A DNA stretch of 64,000 nt from Stratiolaelaps scimitus (GCA_019614645.1 JABWDB010000004.1:8556001-8620000), one strand, 5' to 3'. Shown: positions 14,481 through 27,747, counted from the stretch's first letter. Notes: a model not told the origin generated them from the sequence alone. Translations and numbers: made by a program.

Positions 14481-16490
14481 TTCCGACTATCGATTTATCT
14501 ACGGGGTGTTCGGAAACGTGAGCAATCCTCTGGGCGAATAAGCGAAGATTGACTAACCAAAAGCTTTGGAAGGCGAACTTCCGTGCGTATTTGTTTTTTC
14601 TTTCCTGCAAACGCAATAGTTAATTATTGTGCCACGTATAGTTTAAGGTAAAAAAAGGCAGAGAGAGAAGATCAAACCTTCGAGTGCCTTAAAATGCAAC
14701 CAGCTCACCAAGATTTTCACTAAGTTCGATGCCCTCTGGAATAACCTTTTGCCGTTTATGTCAGACGCTTTTTGGCTATAGTAAAAACACTGCCAGCTGT
14801 AGCTACAGTTACCTACGGCTGGTGCGAGAAATGTGCGTCAGAATTCATCTATTATATTATGTGTATAACATAAAACCCTGTGTTTTTGTTTATATATTTT
14901 ATCAGTGTATGCCTCTTACTGGTAATAGCAGGTTGTCACATTGATATCCCAATCTTGTGAAGAAACCCGCCTAAAAGAGAGAGAGAGATCCCTCGCAGGC
15001 TGCGGGCAGCAGTGCTCAACTTGACAAAGTTCAACCAAACGATCAAATAATGTCCACCTAACTTGCGCGTCATCGAGAGGAAAAGTTTCGAACACGCACG
15101 TATGCGCATAGACACGTACGCTGAGCTATTGACATGCGCTGCATGCCTAGCTGAGGTAAATGCCTATAGTGATAAAGCGTCTATAAGTACACGACGTGTC
15201 GATCAGGAATATAGGGTAGGCACAGGCTTTCGTAGACAACGGCAAAAATTTCTTCTTTTCTCCTCTCTCTCTCTCTCTCCTATATTTTTGATGGGTCGCT
15301 CGGAAGGGCCTTGATAGCGGCACATAGCTGAGAGCCGTAGCAGGGGATTCCCAGGTGTTGCCTTCGTTCCTTTAAAAGAAAAATGCAGGACGCATTTCAA
15401 GTGAGGAGATCCCCCTGTCGCTCTGTCTGTTCGGCTAAGCTGGGCCAGCCTGGACGGCTACTAAGCCAGCCGCTGGTCGGTCGAGTCATTTTCAATACGT
15501 TGAAGACACACTCAAATGGGCTCACTCTGTGATATGAATGGAAGAAGAGACGGCTGGCTGCTTGCTTCTATGCATTTCTGCTCTATATCGCGGCTACTGT
15601 TGCAGCGGCGGCAGAGTTTTTAGTAAAATGTACGGCAGCAGCATGCATCTCAGGTTAGGCGAATATTCGCTTCTGGCTCTGGTGTGGTATGTGAAGTTGG
15701 CAAGGTCAAAATGTGAACGAGCGCTGACTCTAGGCAAAAACAGGTTCAGAGACATTCGCATGTTGCGTGGTGCTCACGTTCGGACTCAGCAGAGAAAATA
15801 GGAATGGCTGTTACTACCTGGCTGACATTATTCTGGCTCGAGTTTGTCTTTGTATTTTCCTTTTCTTTGCTCGAGTTTTGCTTCAACGAACTATTGTGTA
15901 TATATATATATATATTACTTTATTGATAAATTTCCGAGTTGCGACAAGCATCAATTCGTGTGTGCCCTGATTCCAAGTGACCGACATCACACGCACACTA
16001 GCCCGGTGGACAGTTTAGGCACAGGTTTTTTTTCTTCAAAAATACGTCGAAATTTGCAAGTCCTTTTATCCGTTTTTGATAGCACTATGCCAGGTACGTT
16101 AACTACGTATGCGTTTTGTCAACGCGCAATGTTCACAATGCTGTTGCACCCCTATGGGAAACCAAGAGAAGTCTGCCTTCCTTGGAAGCTCGCTTTCCGT
16201 GCAATATTTTCATTTTTTTTGTTCTTCAACCACATATTTGGATAGTAATGTGAAGATGGAAAAAGGATCCTCAAAAATTTTGCACAATGGTAAAACTCTG
16301 GTTCAACTCGTATCGCGCTGGTGGGATTTTAAAACCTTCAAAACCGTAGAACTTTAATTTGAATCCCATAGAGTCGCTTAATTCTACAAACACCCTGTAT
16401 ATCTCATAGTAAAAGTAGTGCCAGTAGTTGTGGTTCTATAAAACCAAATGATTCCAATCTATATAACGCAAGGATTGCGGAGCGTTAATT
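14480..16490. other. AT-rich DNA, no gene recognised
   Basis: Contains CT-rich and TA tracts (15,266-15,281; 15,899-15,916). Two GGGTGTTYG-like motifs, near 14,503 (plus) and 16,388 (minus), are discussed under rejected items. Confidence 0.4.
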
Positions 16491-17560
16491 AACCTTGCCG
16501 AGTTTTTTTTTTACAGCATTCGCCGTTCACTCCTTTCATGCGTTTTCCCAGTTCCATCTTCGTTCTTCCTCCCGGATTTCTTTGTAAACACCCATCCCAC
16601 CCATGGTCCTCAGATAACAGTAGCCAGGCAGCAGGGGGGGAGGGAGCTGTTGTCGCTCGCAAACTCGCTGCGACTGCCGGTGCCATAGAGTTGGTAACGA
16701 TGAGAACCGAACCTCTCTGCCACTCTCTCGAGCTGCTACACAGCGTGTTTGTGGCCTCCTCCTCCTCGCCGGTCGGTTAACGGTCACGCCTCTCGCGCCT
16801 ACGGTGTCCCCCTCGGTAAAGAGCCGGTGAAGAATCGCGAACGGACGGGCAAGGACGCAAATGGGGTGTTCTGGGGGTTTCGAGCAATAGAAGATTTTTC
16901 ACCGTAGACGTGATACGGTACAGGCCAGACGTGTCTCGCATCCACTCATCATTCTCTGTAGCACCATTCCTCTTGGCTCCCGAAGGCTCATCCCGGCGAC
17001 GCGGTGAGATGCTAGGAGAAGGAGAGTACGGGGCTTGGGAGCGCGCGCGGGGGGTGGCGGCGGCTTCTTTTTCGACTCTCAGTTGTCGGCAGCGGCTCTT
17101 CTCTTCGGCTTGGCCAGACGCGCGCCTACCCTGCCATGGTGCCGCCGTCCAATTCGCTGGTGGATACGATTTAAAGCTTCAAATTTGGCACCTCTTCTGG
17201 GCGTTGGCTTTGGCGCCTTTTTTCTTGGTCACAGATGCCCGAACGAAGACGAACAGGAGGCGCGGGACCGTATAGAAGGACCTGACTGTGGTATAACGCA
17301 GGGCTCGCAAGGGGGACCAGGGACGCTGGGAGAAACGCCTCTCGAGCATCGAGTTCCTCCCTAGCGGCTCTCTCTAGCGGCCATGAGTGGCATACGCAAT
17401 GAAAGTTGCGAACTGGACGCTTACGTTCTCTCTCGCTACCTCCCTCTCTGTCTCTCTCTCCATCTGTATCTCCTTGAGGCTCCTTCACTCAAGTAACTGT
17501 TGAATCGTCCAGCTCGCAGCGGCTCGTCCGTCTCTCAACGAGCTGCGGGTAGACCTGGAA
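16490..17560. other. GC-rich block with overlapping open frames
   Basis: Open on both strands (for example 16,910-17,275 plus and 17,171-17,488 minus) with CT-rich tracts near 17,425-17,465. The peptides lack motifs. It may be a regulatory or untranslated region. Confidence 0.3.
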
Positions 17561-19390
17561 GAGGTTGCAGAATAGGCTTCAGTCGGATCTGGCGTCTACC
17601 CAACAAGCATCAACCAACACAAGGATAAACTGGCTGGAAGGTGTGCCAGTGACGTCTCTTGTCGACAGAGTCATTGCCCCATTGAACATCAGAGATCCAT
17701 GCACATGCTGAGGATAGCAGGCCCTGTGTCCATCATGCCTCCCATGTTGTTCCTGAAAAATGAACATGCTCACGTGTTGCATAGAGTCCGCCAGGCAACC
17801 TTCATATGAAATGCAACTGCCTCTATGAGAACAATGATCAAATTTTGATTCCATAACGCACAATAAGGCATTCCTGTGCAGCGATAATCAGTTTGACTCT
17901 GGTCAAAGGATGTCTTAATTGATAGTCACTAATAGCAAGCCTCGAGGTAAAAGTCCTTGCGACATAAATTCAAACCCGCTCAATCGCCACCAAGCAGTTA
18001 AAAGTCAATACATTCACCGTGTCTGTTAACGATTTTATTAGCTAATATATTACAGCTATTTGGCTTCGGCACAAGGAAAAGAGGTGCGCAGTTAAGCGCA
18101 GATGATGGACACATTCCAATGATTCTCATCCGGGTACACACCTCCAGGCCGTATATCATGGTAGGGCGGAGCTGATCGAACTTTTGTTGAAAAAAGTTTA
18201 AAGTTTTCTTTAAACCCGCTCTCGTTTACGCTGGTCGCCACCGGTGGCAGCCAGCCCCACGTCCAACGAACTCGTAATGGATGTCGCCATTAGCGCTCCA
18301 CTATCCAGAGAGCTACTTTGAATCGATTTACTTCGTGAGCAGCCCAAATACTACTAGGTGCATTATGCGTTACGATGACATAGATGTTTTTGTCGCCGCC
18401 GCCGCCGCCTTGGTGTGGGACTTCGTACGACGAAATGCCGCACTTTACGAGATGTGAATACTAGATGTTTCTAAAGAGCAAAAATTCACCTAGGAAGTAC
18501 ACACGCCCACAGACACACGCACACACACACACGAAGTCCTACACCACGCAGACACACATAGAGTACTGTGTATCTTCTCTTGCTTGGTTAATCAACGATA
18601 ATGAAGGGAGGTGTATGCTTTCTCCGAATTCGTTTTTCTCCTAGTTGTCTCTCAGCTGAGGTTCCACGGCAGGCTCGGGTCGTTGTGTGGCATTGCTTCT
18701 GCGGTCTGTCGTACGGTTGGCCGTACTAGAGTTACATGTGCTTTCCCCAACAGACCCATGTAATGACAGAGCAATGCTAGCCATATACAAAGCAAAACAC
18801 GATTTCTGGAGATCGAACCGGCGATTGCAGCTCGTGATTTCCATGCTTGTTCGTGATTTCCGTGGCAACCGCATCCAGAGAGTTTGCGCGTTAGGCGCCG
18901 CATCGCCGCAGCGTCACAAATTCATTTAGTAGTGCACAAGCATGGATTTGGATGATGATTAATTCTACGTAACGTTTAAAACCACACCAGAAGCAAGCCA
19001 GTATCTTCTCGGGCTAATCGATGTATGACGGTCACGGCTTGACACCCTTATTGTACTTGTTGTACGTTTACATTTTGTTTAATTAATCAAAAATACAACA
19101 CAAATCTATATATATAACATGTGAGTGTAAGCTGAATGTTACCCTCAAACGGAGTCATTCTCAAACGTCAGTTGAGTATAGTTCATTTTTAACGATTTAT
19201 TCATTTGACGCGAAAATGAATAGTGTGTATACTCTTGTGATACTGTGGCTGAATACTTGAGTCGATCTGTATTCGCAACGGATTTCTGCCTGGCTATGAA
19301 ATCCACTCATGACACTGTTACAAATCCCGCATCATACTGAGAATGTATACCGTCGGAAATGTTGTGAACTAGTAGTTCAGATGCTAATTC
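17560..19390. other. No gene recognised
   Basis: Contains a (CCG)n run near 18,394-18,409, a CA-rich tract near 18,505-18,535 and a small stem GTTTAAAG-TTTT-CTTTAAAC at 18,197-18,216. No exon was recognised. Confidence 0.4.
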
Positions 19391-20376
19391 TGACTAGTGG
19401 ATTTTAAGGAAAATGTTCAAAATGTCAATTTTCTTGGAAGAACAGCGATGTCTCACCAAAATCGGCGTTCTGCGAGACCACCACTGCGCCGGGTCTAATT
19501 TACTCAAATTTTGCGAAGTAGCTAGGCCCTGTCCGCTGGAAGTTCGCGGAAATGGTGTGCGAAGCTTAAGGTAGGGGAGACGAGCTGCCAATGTCCAATT
19601 GTACGTGATGGGAGCGATGCTCAAAAACGACGAGAAGCAGTGGACAAATCGAAAGTGTATTTCCAGTGTTCAAGGTACTGGTCCCTGTACTAGCTTCCGA
19701 GCTACAGAGAACTGTTGTATTCCATGGTTCGAAGCATCGTCAAGGACGATGTTTGCATAGACAAGATGGATGCCACATGAATTGTGGCCGAACCACAGAG
19801 ATTCCTGCTATTTTGTTGTAAGCAGAGCTTACACTGTTATTCTACCCTGAAACGTACTCTCGCAATTGATGAGACATGGCTCAAATTGCAGTTGCAGCCC
19901 GACGGGAAGTAGCGCCGCCAATGTTTGTACCCAGGAGAAACAGCTGAACCTGAGGTGTGTGAACAGATTCACGACGTCAAAAGAATGCTGATTATGGCCA
20001 CAGACTTCGACGAAATCGCCTTCTATCGATTCGTACCTTCGAAAATCTTGTCACCGGGGAGGTGCATAAAAGCTTTTTGGCAGAAAATCGGACGTGGTAC
20101 ACGTGCGTGGCTTCTTGACGAGAACGTTCGTCGGCACAAAGGTGCTATTGGTGAATGGTGTTGGCCGAGAAAGGGAATCCAGTTGTGGAATCAACCCGCA
20201 TATTCTTCTGATATTAGATCAGCTAGACTTCGGTTGTTTTGCCTACTGGACGCGAGGACCGAGGGTTACCAACCACCAAAAATTGGAACGAATTCGAGCA
20301 AGTACTCAAAGAGATCGTAGATGACCTATCGCCCGGAGGTTTTATCAATGGTATACAAGAGCTATCGACCAGATGA
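19390..20376 (+). pseudogene. Decayed mariner/Tc1-type transposase
   Basis: This is a relic of a cut-and-paste DNA transposase (IS630-Tc1-mariner superfamily). Readable pieces in order are: AIDETWL with the first catalytic aspartate at 19,868-19,870; an in-frame stop at about 19,910; YPGE and KRMLIMATDFDEIAFYRFV; LLDENVRRHKG with the second aspartate at 20,117-20,119; and WNQPAYSSD. After a frameshift comes LDFGCFAYW, with the third aspartate at 20,226-20,228. After a second frameshift comes NWNEFEQVLKEIVDDL, running to a TGA at 20,374-20,376. The spacing of the second and third aspartates fits the DD34D class, allowing for the frameshift. The N-terminal DNA-binding half (19,390-19,800) is too decayed to read, so the start is approximate. 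No clear terminal inverted repeats were found. The copy is certainly inactive. Confidence 0.8.
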
Positions 20377-21193
20377 CAAAGTAAAACTAATTCTCAGGGC
20401 CATACTTATAAAATGATTAAAAAACTGATTCAGTAATATGATTAAATAATTTTTTGATTAAAAAATATATATTTACATATATATGTATATATATATATAT
20501 ACAAACATTGATTCGAGCAAAGCAGCCAGACTTTGCTGTTAATCAAAAATGTATTTAATCATATTAATGAATCATTCTTTGCCTCGCTTAGCTGGTTTCG
20601 TCCTCCGTATATACATACAGCTTCAAGTCATCATAGAACATACACATGCTCGAAGCTCTCCACTGGCTGATTACATTGTGTTTACATATCTAAACAGAAC
20701 CACTTTTATATCATCGTCGTGCTGCATCTATCTTCAATGTCAACGCTCTTCAACTGGAGTTATTGCTCTTCTACTCCTAGTTCTATAATGTTCTATTTTG
20801 TGTACACCGTTTTTATATGCCCATCGCGGACAGCGGGTTAGCCTATACAGCCGTTGCACTCAACAAGAGCATTATCAGGTATACAGGGGAGAGACACCTG
20901 AACGTCGCAACGCAGAAAACGAACACATGGTGGTCGAGCAAAAGCCAGTTGCGACAGCAACAACTGATAGTGCTCGTGGACCAGTACTTTGTATGTGCAT
21001 TCAATACAAAGCTCTCGCAGGAGGCGAATAAGACTCCGTAGGTAGACCGATGAAGCCGTGTCACTGATTTTCACTGTTTATTTCACGAATACACATCGAT
21101 TCAGGTAAAGAAATTTTTGGTTATTTTATTAATCTGTTAAACTGACACAGTAAAAACCGAGAAACGTTTAGGGTTCTAGCCCTGAGATGTTAT
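20377..21193. other. No gene recognised; AT repeat then unassigned frames
   Basis: TA-rich DNA at 20,460-20,510 is followed by a moderately GC-rich segment (20,817-21,074) open on both strands, with no domain. It could contain the degenerate right end of the mariner relic. Confidence 0.35.
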
Positions 21194-21208
21194 ATACACC
21201 TACCTATA
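21194..21208. repeat. Target-site duplication, left copy
   Basis: ATACACCTACCTATA. It pairs with ATACACTTACCTATA at 21,392-21,406; one mismatch in 15 marks the SINE insertion as fairly recent. Confidence 0.8.
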
Positions 21209-21391
21209 AAATTTTGCGGGCTAACTCACAGGCAACATTTAACGTCCACGGTACAACTGCTTTCGGCACTGCTTCGTAAGAAGGACCCGTTTAAATGCGA
21301 ATGTGCATCAGCGGGGATCGAACCCGTACGCCTTCCAGACTCCTCCGGCTGCAAGGCACATAAAATGCACCACCAGGCCACCGGGCGCAAC
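21209..21391 (-). mobile_element. tRNA-derived SINE, family 1, complete copy
   Basis: On the minus strand the element begins GCGCCCGGTGGCC, with an A-box-like TGGCCTGGTGG and a perfect B box GGTTCGATCCC about 55 bases further on. This is the internal RNA polymerase III promoter layout of a tRNA-derived SINE. A unique body and a tail with TACCGTGGACGTTAAATG follow. It is flanked by a 15-base target-site duplication (21,194-21,208 and 21,392-21,406, 14 of 15 identical), so the insertion boundaries are well defined. The same body recurs at 27,066-27,238 and its tail at 36,499. Confidence 0.85.
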
Positions 21392-21406
21392 ATACACTTA
21401 CCTATA
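21392..21406. repeat. Target-site duplication, right copy
   Basis: ATACACTTACCTATA, the right-hand partner of 21,194-21,208 flanking the family 1 SINE. Confidence 0.8.
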
Positions 21407-23950
21407 GTTGCTCAGTGTGAGACCGAGAAGGCCTATTTTCATTTTAATAGTAGATTATATTAACACGCCTCTTTTTGCCTTAGTTCATCACGTATTACGG
21501 TATCTATTCTATGTTTTGCATCCATGACGAGATACGCTGCAAGCACTACGAGGCATATCGTGTTCTTCTGTTCTGTCACATGTCCCAGAAGCATAAAAAC
21601 AAAAAAAAGGGAATTCACAAATCAGCCGACGAGCAGAGACAACCCGTCACATCAACGTGTCCGTCCGTCCGTCCCTGAGTGCGTCCTCTGCTGACAGCGG
21701 TCATTTGTGCCTTCCAGCGTTCTGCTGAGGTAGAACCCCTGCCGCGGCGCACACACAAGCCCACAGGACCTAACTCAAGTTCGCACAATGCAACACCGGC
21801 TGCATAGTCTCGCTGTCGACGCGTTCTGCCATCCGCCTGCATCGTTGGCGTTCATCTGTGAGTGTCATCTCCGGCGGCTTGATGGACTTGTGAATATTTT
21901 AAGACACCTAAGCCGTGGGTGGATAGCCAAGCTTCTTCGTGTCGCGCGGGCTGTATCTCTAACCACGGGCTGTGTCTCTGGCCATCTCGCCGATGGCCGA
22001 GATGGGTAGACAACACAGGTGAGCGGACCGGACACATGCCCTGCCTTGTGCGCTAATGTAATACACGTAAACAAATCCATAATGTATGTATCGTAATGTC
22101 ATGTTGGTTGCGGAACGGGGGGAGAGAGCGATGCAGAACAGTGCGACGGTCGACTGGCAGGCTAGGTCCATCTAAGCCGGCTAAACTTGGATCGGCTATT
22201 TGCCGGGTGTGCGTATTATATCCGTTGTCTGTTTGTGCTGTGAATGCGTTCGTGGATGTAGGTAGGTATGCATAAATGCGTGTGTGTTAAAGCGTGAGTT
22301 GTAATTTGAAATAAGCAGGCGGAGAGACCTGTCGACGACGACGACGACGATGAGATGCAGCAACCAAGCGAGCAAGGTGGTGCAAGTTAATTAGTTTTAC
22401 TCGATGTGCGTGTGTGTGTGGCCTTAATGATGGCGCTCGCCCTGATTCGGTTCTAATCCTTTGAAGGGAGCATTTGGAACGTGTGGAGGCGTGTATGTAC
22501 GCACAGCGAACCTGAGGGGTGAAGGAAACTAGAATACAAAAAAATATTTACAAGAACATATATATATATATATTAGGCTTACCGCAGAGTAGGAGTGAAG
22601 TCCACTGTTGGGAGAAAAATTTAACTTGTAGCAGAAACTGCACCTCTTTCAATGTCACTGCACTATTTTCTCAAGTGGAGGTTATTTTGTTCTTAGGTCT
22701 AACCTTACATCCGACCCTAGTGTAAACCCACTTTGGCTTTAAACCTAAGATGCCTTTCGACGATCAACTCCTTTTCGAGGGCTCCCATGATCGCTCCTGG
22801 GCAAATACACGCGTCGTTCGGATTTCTTGTTTTTCTATGCTTTTCTTTCGCTCTCTCAATTCTTCGCACAAGTTGAAACCCGTCTCCCGAAATGAGGAAA
22901 GCTGTCTATTTTCATCTGCAGACGTGCGCATTTCATAAGCTTACCCCTGTCCTTTATCACCTGTGAAATGCGCTAGCTATACCAGCGTACAAACCAACTT
23001 AACGTTGTTGGACGTATTCCGTTCTTGTCTCCTCTGCGAGCCATTGGACGCTATGTGCCCGTGCCTCCAACGTTGCTTATCAGTTCGTATCTGACGTAGT
23101 CTAAGTCGCTGCCTCAACCCCGCTACGCGCGCATAGCGAGCCGTCACTGCAGAAAATTCATGCATTACCCGCACGGCAGCGGGACAGCCAGCTATGCATG
23201 CCAAGTCGAGCAAAGTAAATCATCTCTTCAACTGAGACGATCTGCATGCAGAATGGCTGCGGCATGGCTGCTAACAAGCAACGCTGAATACCTCACATTG
23301 AATGTCGCCGGCGGGAAGTCTCCGACCAGCGAGCATAGTAAAGCTGAATATCACATAACGACAACAACGACGACGACGACGACGTATACTCTCTTCCTTA
23401 GTGATATACAACAAGGTTTCTTTTTCTTTCAGATCGAAACGCTAGAAGTCGTTATTCGTCTCTGATAGATACCAACGTATATATACCAGTTTCATGAACT
23501 GTAAAGGCGACGGTTGAAGCCATGTGCCACTTCAACTGTACAGCTACTTACATTCTAAACTAGAAAGCTAGCTGTGTCTAGCTGTCAGGGCTAGTCATGG
23601 CAAAAGTAAGCCCATTGCAATTCGCCGGTGCGAGCCGAACCAAAGCTCGACTGCGAAAAATCATTGGTTCGCACGATTCCCATTATCTACCTGACGAGTC
23701 GACATCCCCTCGTAATCAATCCTGTTCGAAATGCATTAGCACTTTTATATATATTTCAATCGTATTTGGCTACTTTTAGTTCAATCGGCTACGAACTTGC
23801 GTAGATGACCAAGTGTTGATATTGCAAATATTCGATTCATTAAACGCGCCAACCTACTTCCTTATGAACGCATTCTCTACGAGATTTTCGTTCGCCAGCC
23901 GTTGAAAGCTTTTTGAAGGTGACCGGGGTGCACTTGAGACGCTTGCGGAC
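21407..23950. other. No gene recognised
   Basis: Includes GAC/ACG triplet runs at 22,334-22,350 and 23,362-23,382, a TA tract near 22,559-22,573, and open frames on both strands around 21,615-22,170 without motifs. Confidence 0.4.
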
Positions 23951-24265
23951 ATGATCGATTCGTTCTCGTGTCGTTGTGTCCAATTGCGAGACCACTCTAT
24001 CCCCGCTGGTTCGGATAGCAGAAATAGTAGTGCAAAACTACTGCTCAACAAGCCAACAAGCGGTCACCCTATTTCCTCCGTTGTGGATCGTATGCGTCAA
24101 CTTCTTCTTCACTACTTGCTTGCTTGCCCTCGCTCCTGTCTGTCTGTCCGCCTCGATTGCTTCCGGCCCCGTCTCACGAAGTCACTTGACTGGCGGGGCT
24201 GGGCCCTGTGTGTCGTCGCCAAGTTCGCCCGGTCTGCTAGTGGAGGGGGCGGATGAAGGGCTATG

Positions 24266-24288
24266 GATAGATAGATAGATAGATAGAT
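24266..24288. repeat. (GATA)n microsatellite
   Basis: Nearly six GATA units within the GC-rich block at 24.0-26.5 kb. Confidence 0.95.
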
Positions 24289-26059
24289 GGCTGGGGTTGT
24301 AATCTGCACTTCGTACACTACGGCACACTTCGACCCGCGACGTATGAACGAGGAACGAGCGGCCTGTAGGAGACGCGGCCGATCTGTAGGCGAGGGGTCG
24401 GGGTTGCTGGGGAGATGTGGGGGGGTTGCTAGAGTGGCCGAAGCTTGCTGTAGTTCATAGCTGTGTGGAAAAGCTGTAAGGAAGAGGCGGGTCTCCTGAA
24501 TGAACGTAGTAGTGGATACACCCTCGGACAACCGCCCGCGCGGTCGTCGACGCCGCCGCCACTACCATCATCACTACGAGCCTCTGAAACTGGGAAACCG
24601 AGCGGGTGGGGACTTTGCAGTTTGCGACCGCGCCACCACGACGACGATAACAACAACGATGTCTACCGCCGTTCCCACTTCTACTACTGCTGGTTGTAAG
24701 ATTGGCTCGGCGTGAGGCCCCCCAGCCTCATACGCTGGCACCGGCGGGACCATGGGGAACTGGCAGAAGCAGGACCCCGAGCGAGGCGCGACCAGGACAC
24801 GTGACCCGCAATCATTTTCGTCGTCGCCTTCCTCTCAAAAGGAACATCGTCACGAACCAACATGAACCAAGCGAGTGGTCATACCCCGAAGAGGTTCTGA
24901 GAAAAGATCCACCAACCTCCACAGCTATCAGATTCGGCAGTATTCGCCACTCAGTACCGACCGATTCCATTCATTGTTTATATCAGCTCCAATTGTGTAA
25001 CGTTTACATGAAGTTGAATGAATATTTCGGTGGAACAAAGAGCAGGTTTCTGGAGTAGATCACGTGCGGCTGCTGTGCGTAATGCTTACGAACACGTTTA
25101 TTATATGCTTTTATATTCTGCATTAGCTGTATTATTGGCAGGCGAATTCACAAACACGGCGACTTAATATTATGATGTCGCAATGTTCTGTTACTGAGTG
25201 AATTCGCGTTGATTCACCTCATATATCGCTCATTATATTGCATTTTATATCCACTATATTTCGGCATATGTTGGCCCAGATCTACCAAGCGAAGCAATCG
25301 ATTATATAATACAGACGTGGACGATGGTACATCACCATGTACTTGTGATCAATACCCACAACCACATTCACGCCATCAATAAGCAATAAACAAGAATCTC
25401 TGGTCATGTACGCAGTATACCGACGCACTATCCTCCAGCGCAGACGACTCAGAGATCAAATATTTTTTTTTCGTCTTTGACCTCTCTCGCCACATGTCTC
25501 ATCTTCACTTTCTGCTCTCTGAGAGAGCAGGAAGTAGCTCCAGTTATCCTCACAGAACCATCAATAAAAGTCTGAAGGGGCCAGTGGAGAACGATCAGGG
25601 AGATGTAATCGTGATGGGCCTCCCTTGGCGGTTTGGCTTTGCGCTCTTGAGAACGACTGAGACAGGCCTGGAGAGCGGTTCGCCCTACGGCTGCTCCAGC
25701 AGAGGAAGGCCTCGAACCGGACAGTGTTGGACGAGACGGCGGCTGGACAGCGGCGGAGTACGAACGCAAGTGGTCTACAGACCACTGGAATCGCCACCGG
25801 CCAACCAACCTCCGACGGGCCGAGCGGAGTGCCACAAGATCAAAAGGACTTGACCAACAGCTTGACCAGTGTACGTCTCTTTCTGTCCGAGTGATGTGGT
25901 ACCGCAGTGTACGTATAGTCGTCGTACGAGATCGCGTAACGTCGCGCCGCCACGCCTCGTCTCGTTTTTCTCATCTAGCCTCGCCGTCGCGTCCCCCTCC
26001 GCATTGCTCCTGGGCATACACACCACAGTGCACCACAAGGCAGAGCAACACTATGGTGG

Positions 26060-26096
26060 GAGAGAGCAAGAGAGAGTGAGAGAGAGAGAGAGTGAG
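26060..26096. promoter_or_regulatory. GA-rich tract, possible GAGA-type element
   Basis: A run of GAGAGAGC, AAGAGAGAGTGAG and AGAGAGAGAG in a GC-rich block. GAGA tracts are common in arthropod promoters, where GAGA factor binds. No transcript start or gene could be tied to it, so a plain microsatellite is equally likely. Confidence 0.25.
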
Positions 26097-27065
26097 GGAT
26101 GGGGTACTAGGCTGGTAACGAAAAAGACATGGACGAGGAAATCCACAAGAAAGCAACGCTGGCTGGCAAAGAGGAAACAGCGAGTCGGGTCTTGGCCGGG
26201 GGAGGGGGATGTTTGAGGGGCACTGAAACGGGGGCAGACGACACACAAAGCACAAGCATGTCAACGCACGGAAGGATCATTTGACGTCGAAGGTGGAGGC
26301 GTCGGGGGCGACGCGAGAGGGACATAACGAACGAGCTGCTACTCTCTCATGTTGGCGTTTGCGGCCGCCCCTGCTGCCGTGGTCGGCTGACGATGTGGCC
26401 CATGGCGGCAACGTGACATATGAAGTCGACGAGGAAGAGGTCCAAGGCTTCTCGCAGCCGTAGACATGGGAAGTCTCAGCGTCTCTTCAGTCAAAAGTGG
26501 AGAGTTGAAATCACTATAGCTGTAAGCCACGTGGCCACAGGCTGGTCATGCACTACTTGCTGGCTGGCCAGACTACTTGTGATATCCAGTAGGCACAGGA
26601 CGCTGTGCGGATTTCGGATCGCCTCGTAGATTCGAGAAATACGAAGATCCTTATCGTGAGAAAGAGGATTTTTTTTTTTTGCTTACGATAACCTTGGTAA
26701 CCTTGATGAAAAAACGATTTCTGTTGGGTTTCTATTTCTATTTCTTTGTCGATATCGATTCCGATATGTTGGCTCGGTTTTCCATTTAATATTTATGATT
26801 GGCTCTGCGTTGTGACTGACAGACGTCTCGTCCGGAGAATGTAGGTCATGTCCTGTCATAGAATGATCAACTCCAGGTACCATCCGCTCCATGAGGTTTA
26901 TACGGTTGAAGGTGCTCCTTCGCCAAATCACAGCCTGCCACAGCTAAATTTCAGCTGAGATCTACTGCATTCGTTTAAAGTATAATTGAGATATAATATA
27001 ATAACCTGTAAGCAAGTGGACCAGATAAACGAGCTTTGACGCTTGCACTTGCTGAACAACGTATT

Positions 27066-27238
27066 TTTTCGGGCTGACTTGCGGCCAACAATTAACGTCC
27101 ATGAAATTGCTCTTTGCATTGCTTCGTAAAACGGACCATTAAATGCAACTGTGCATCGGTGGGGGGTCGAACCCGTGTGTGAATTTACGTGTCCTCTGGT
27201 AGCAGGGCGCACACGAACGCATCACGCCACCGGGCTCG
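27066..27238 (-). mobile_element. tRNA-derived SINE, family 1, second copy
   Basis: On the minus strand this reads GAGCCCGGTGGCGTGATGCG, then a B box GGTTCGACCCCCC, then a body with GCATTTAATGGTCC, GAAGCAATGC and ATGGACGTTAATTG. This follows the order of the copy at 21,209-21,391 through to the tail (TTGGCCGCAAGTCAGCCCG). It is more diverged than the first copy and I could not find a clean target duplication, so the boundaries are approximate. Confidence 0.8.
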
Positions 27239-27744
27239 GCATTTCAGGAATTGCCACTAGTAAAAGAGGTATACAGCTTTATTTTTATCTGTGATAAACA
27301 CAATGTACGAATTGTCTACATTGTGTATTTTTTTACGATAAATACAATATAGTACAAATCAAACGGTGATAGGACGGTTCCTGTGTCAAGGACGAATGTC
27401 TTAGAACAATGTACGTTTAAATGTACGTATGATACTTTGGATGGCTTTTGACGAATATTCACGTCTTTTTCTTTGTATCGAACTAAGGTTATTACTAATT
27501 TGCATACTGTGAGAAATCTATGAATAACTCTATATATTAGATACTAAGAGTTCAAAGAGAGAAGCAAAAATATTGGCTTCCTCTATTGAGGGCGCTATGT
27601 GCAAAAGGTATTAGAGCGATGACCGGAGCTCGAATCCGAAGTTCGTTCTTCTAAAATAGGCTATGATAGAGGTTTTCCTAATCACACGTTCGAAATAATC
27701 AGATGTATTACCCTTTGAATATCTGGTTTAAAAAAATAAAATTA

Positions 27745-27747
<3 letters not shown>

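Larger units (their letters stand above)
23950..26640. other. Long GC-rich block, possible promoter or exons
   Basis: The plus strand is open at 24,463-25,058 in pieces and at 25,494-25,853 (119 codons); the minus strand is open at 24,112-24,531 and 25,449-25,835 (128 codons). The peptides are Arg/Ser/Pro-rich. The block also holds (GATA)n and the GA tract. A regulatory region or untranslated exons is the more likely reading, but coding exons cannot be excluded. Confidence 0.3.

Noticed and set aside
14500..16400. GGGTGTTCGGAA (plus, near 14,503) and CAGGGTGTTTGTAG (minus, near 16,388) as possible terminal inverted repeats
   Set aside because: Similarity covers only about ten bases, and there is no transposase or target duplication between or around them.
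27594..27650. Plus-strand GAGCTCGAATCCG resembling a B box
   Set aside because: No A box at the right distance, no tail, and no similarity to the SINE copies.
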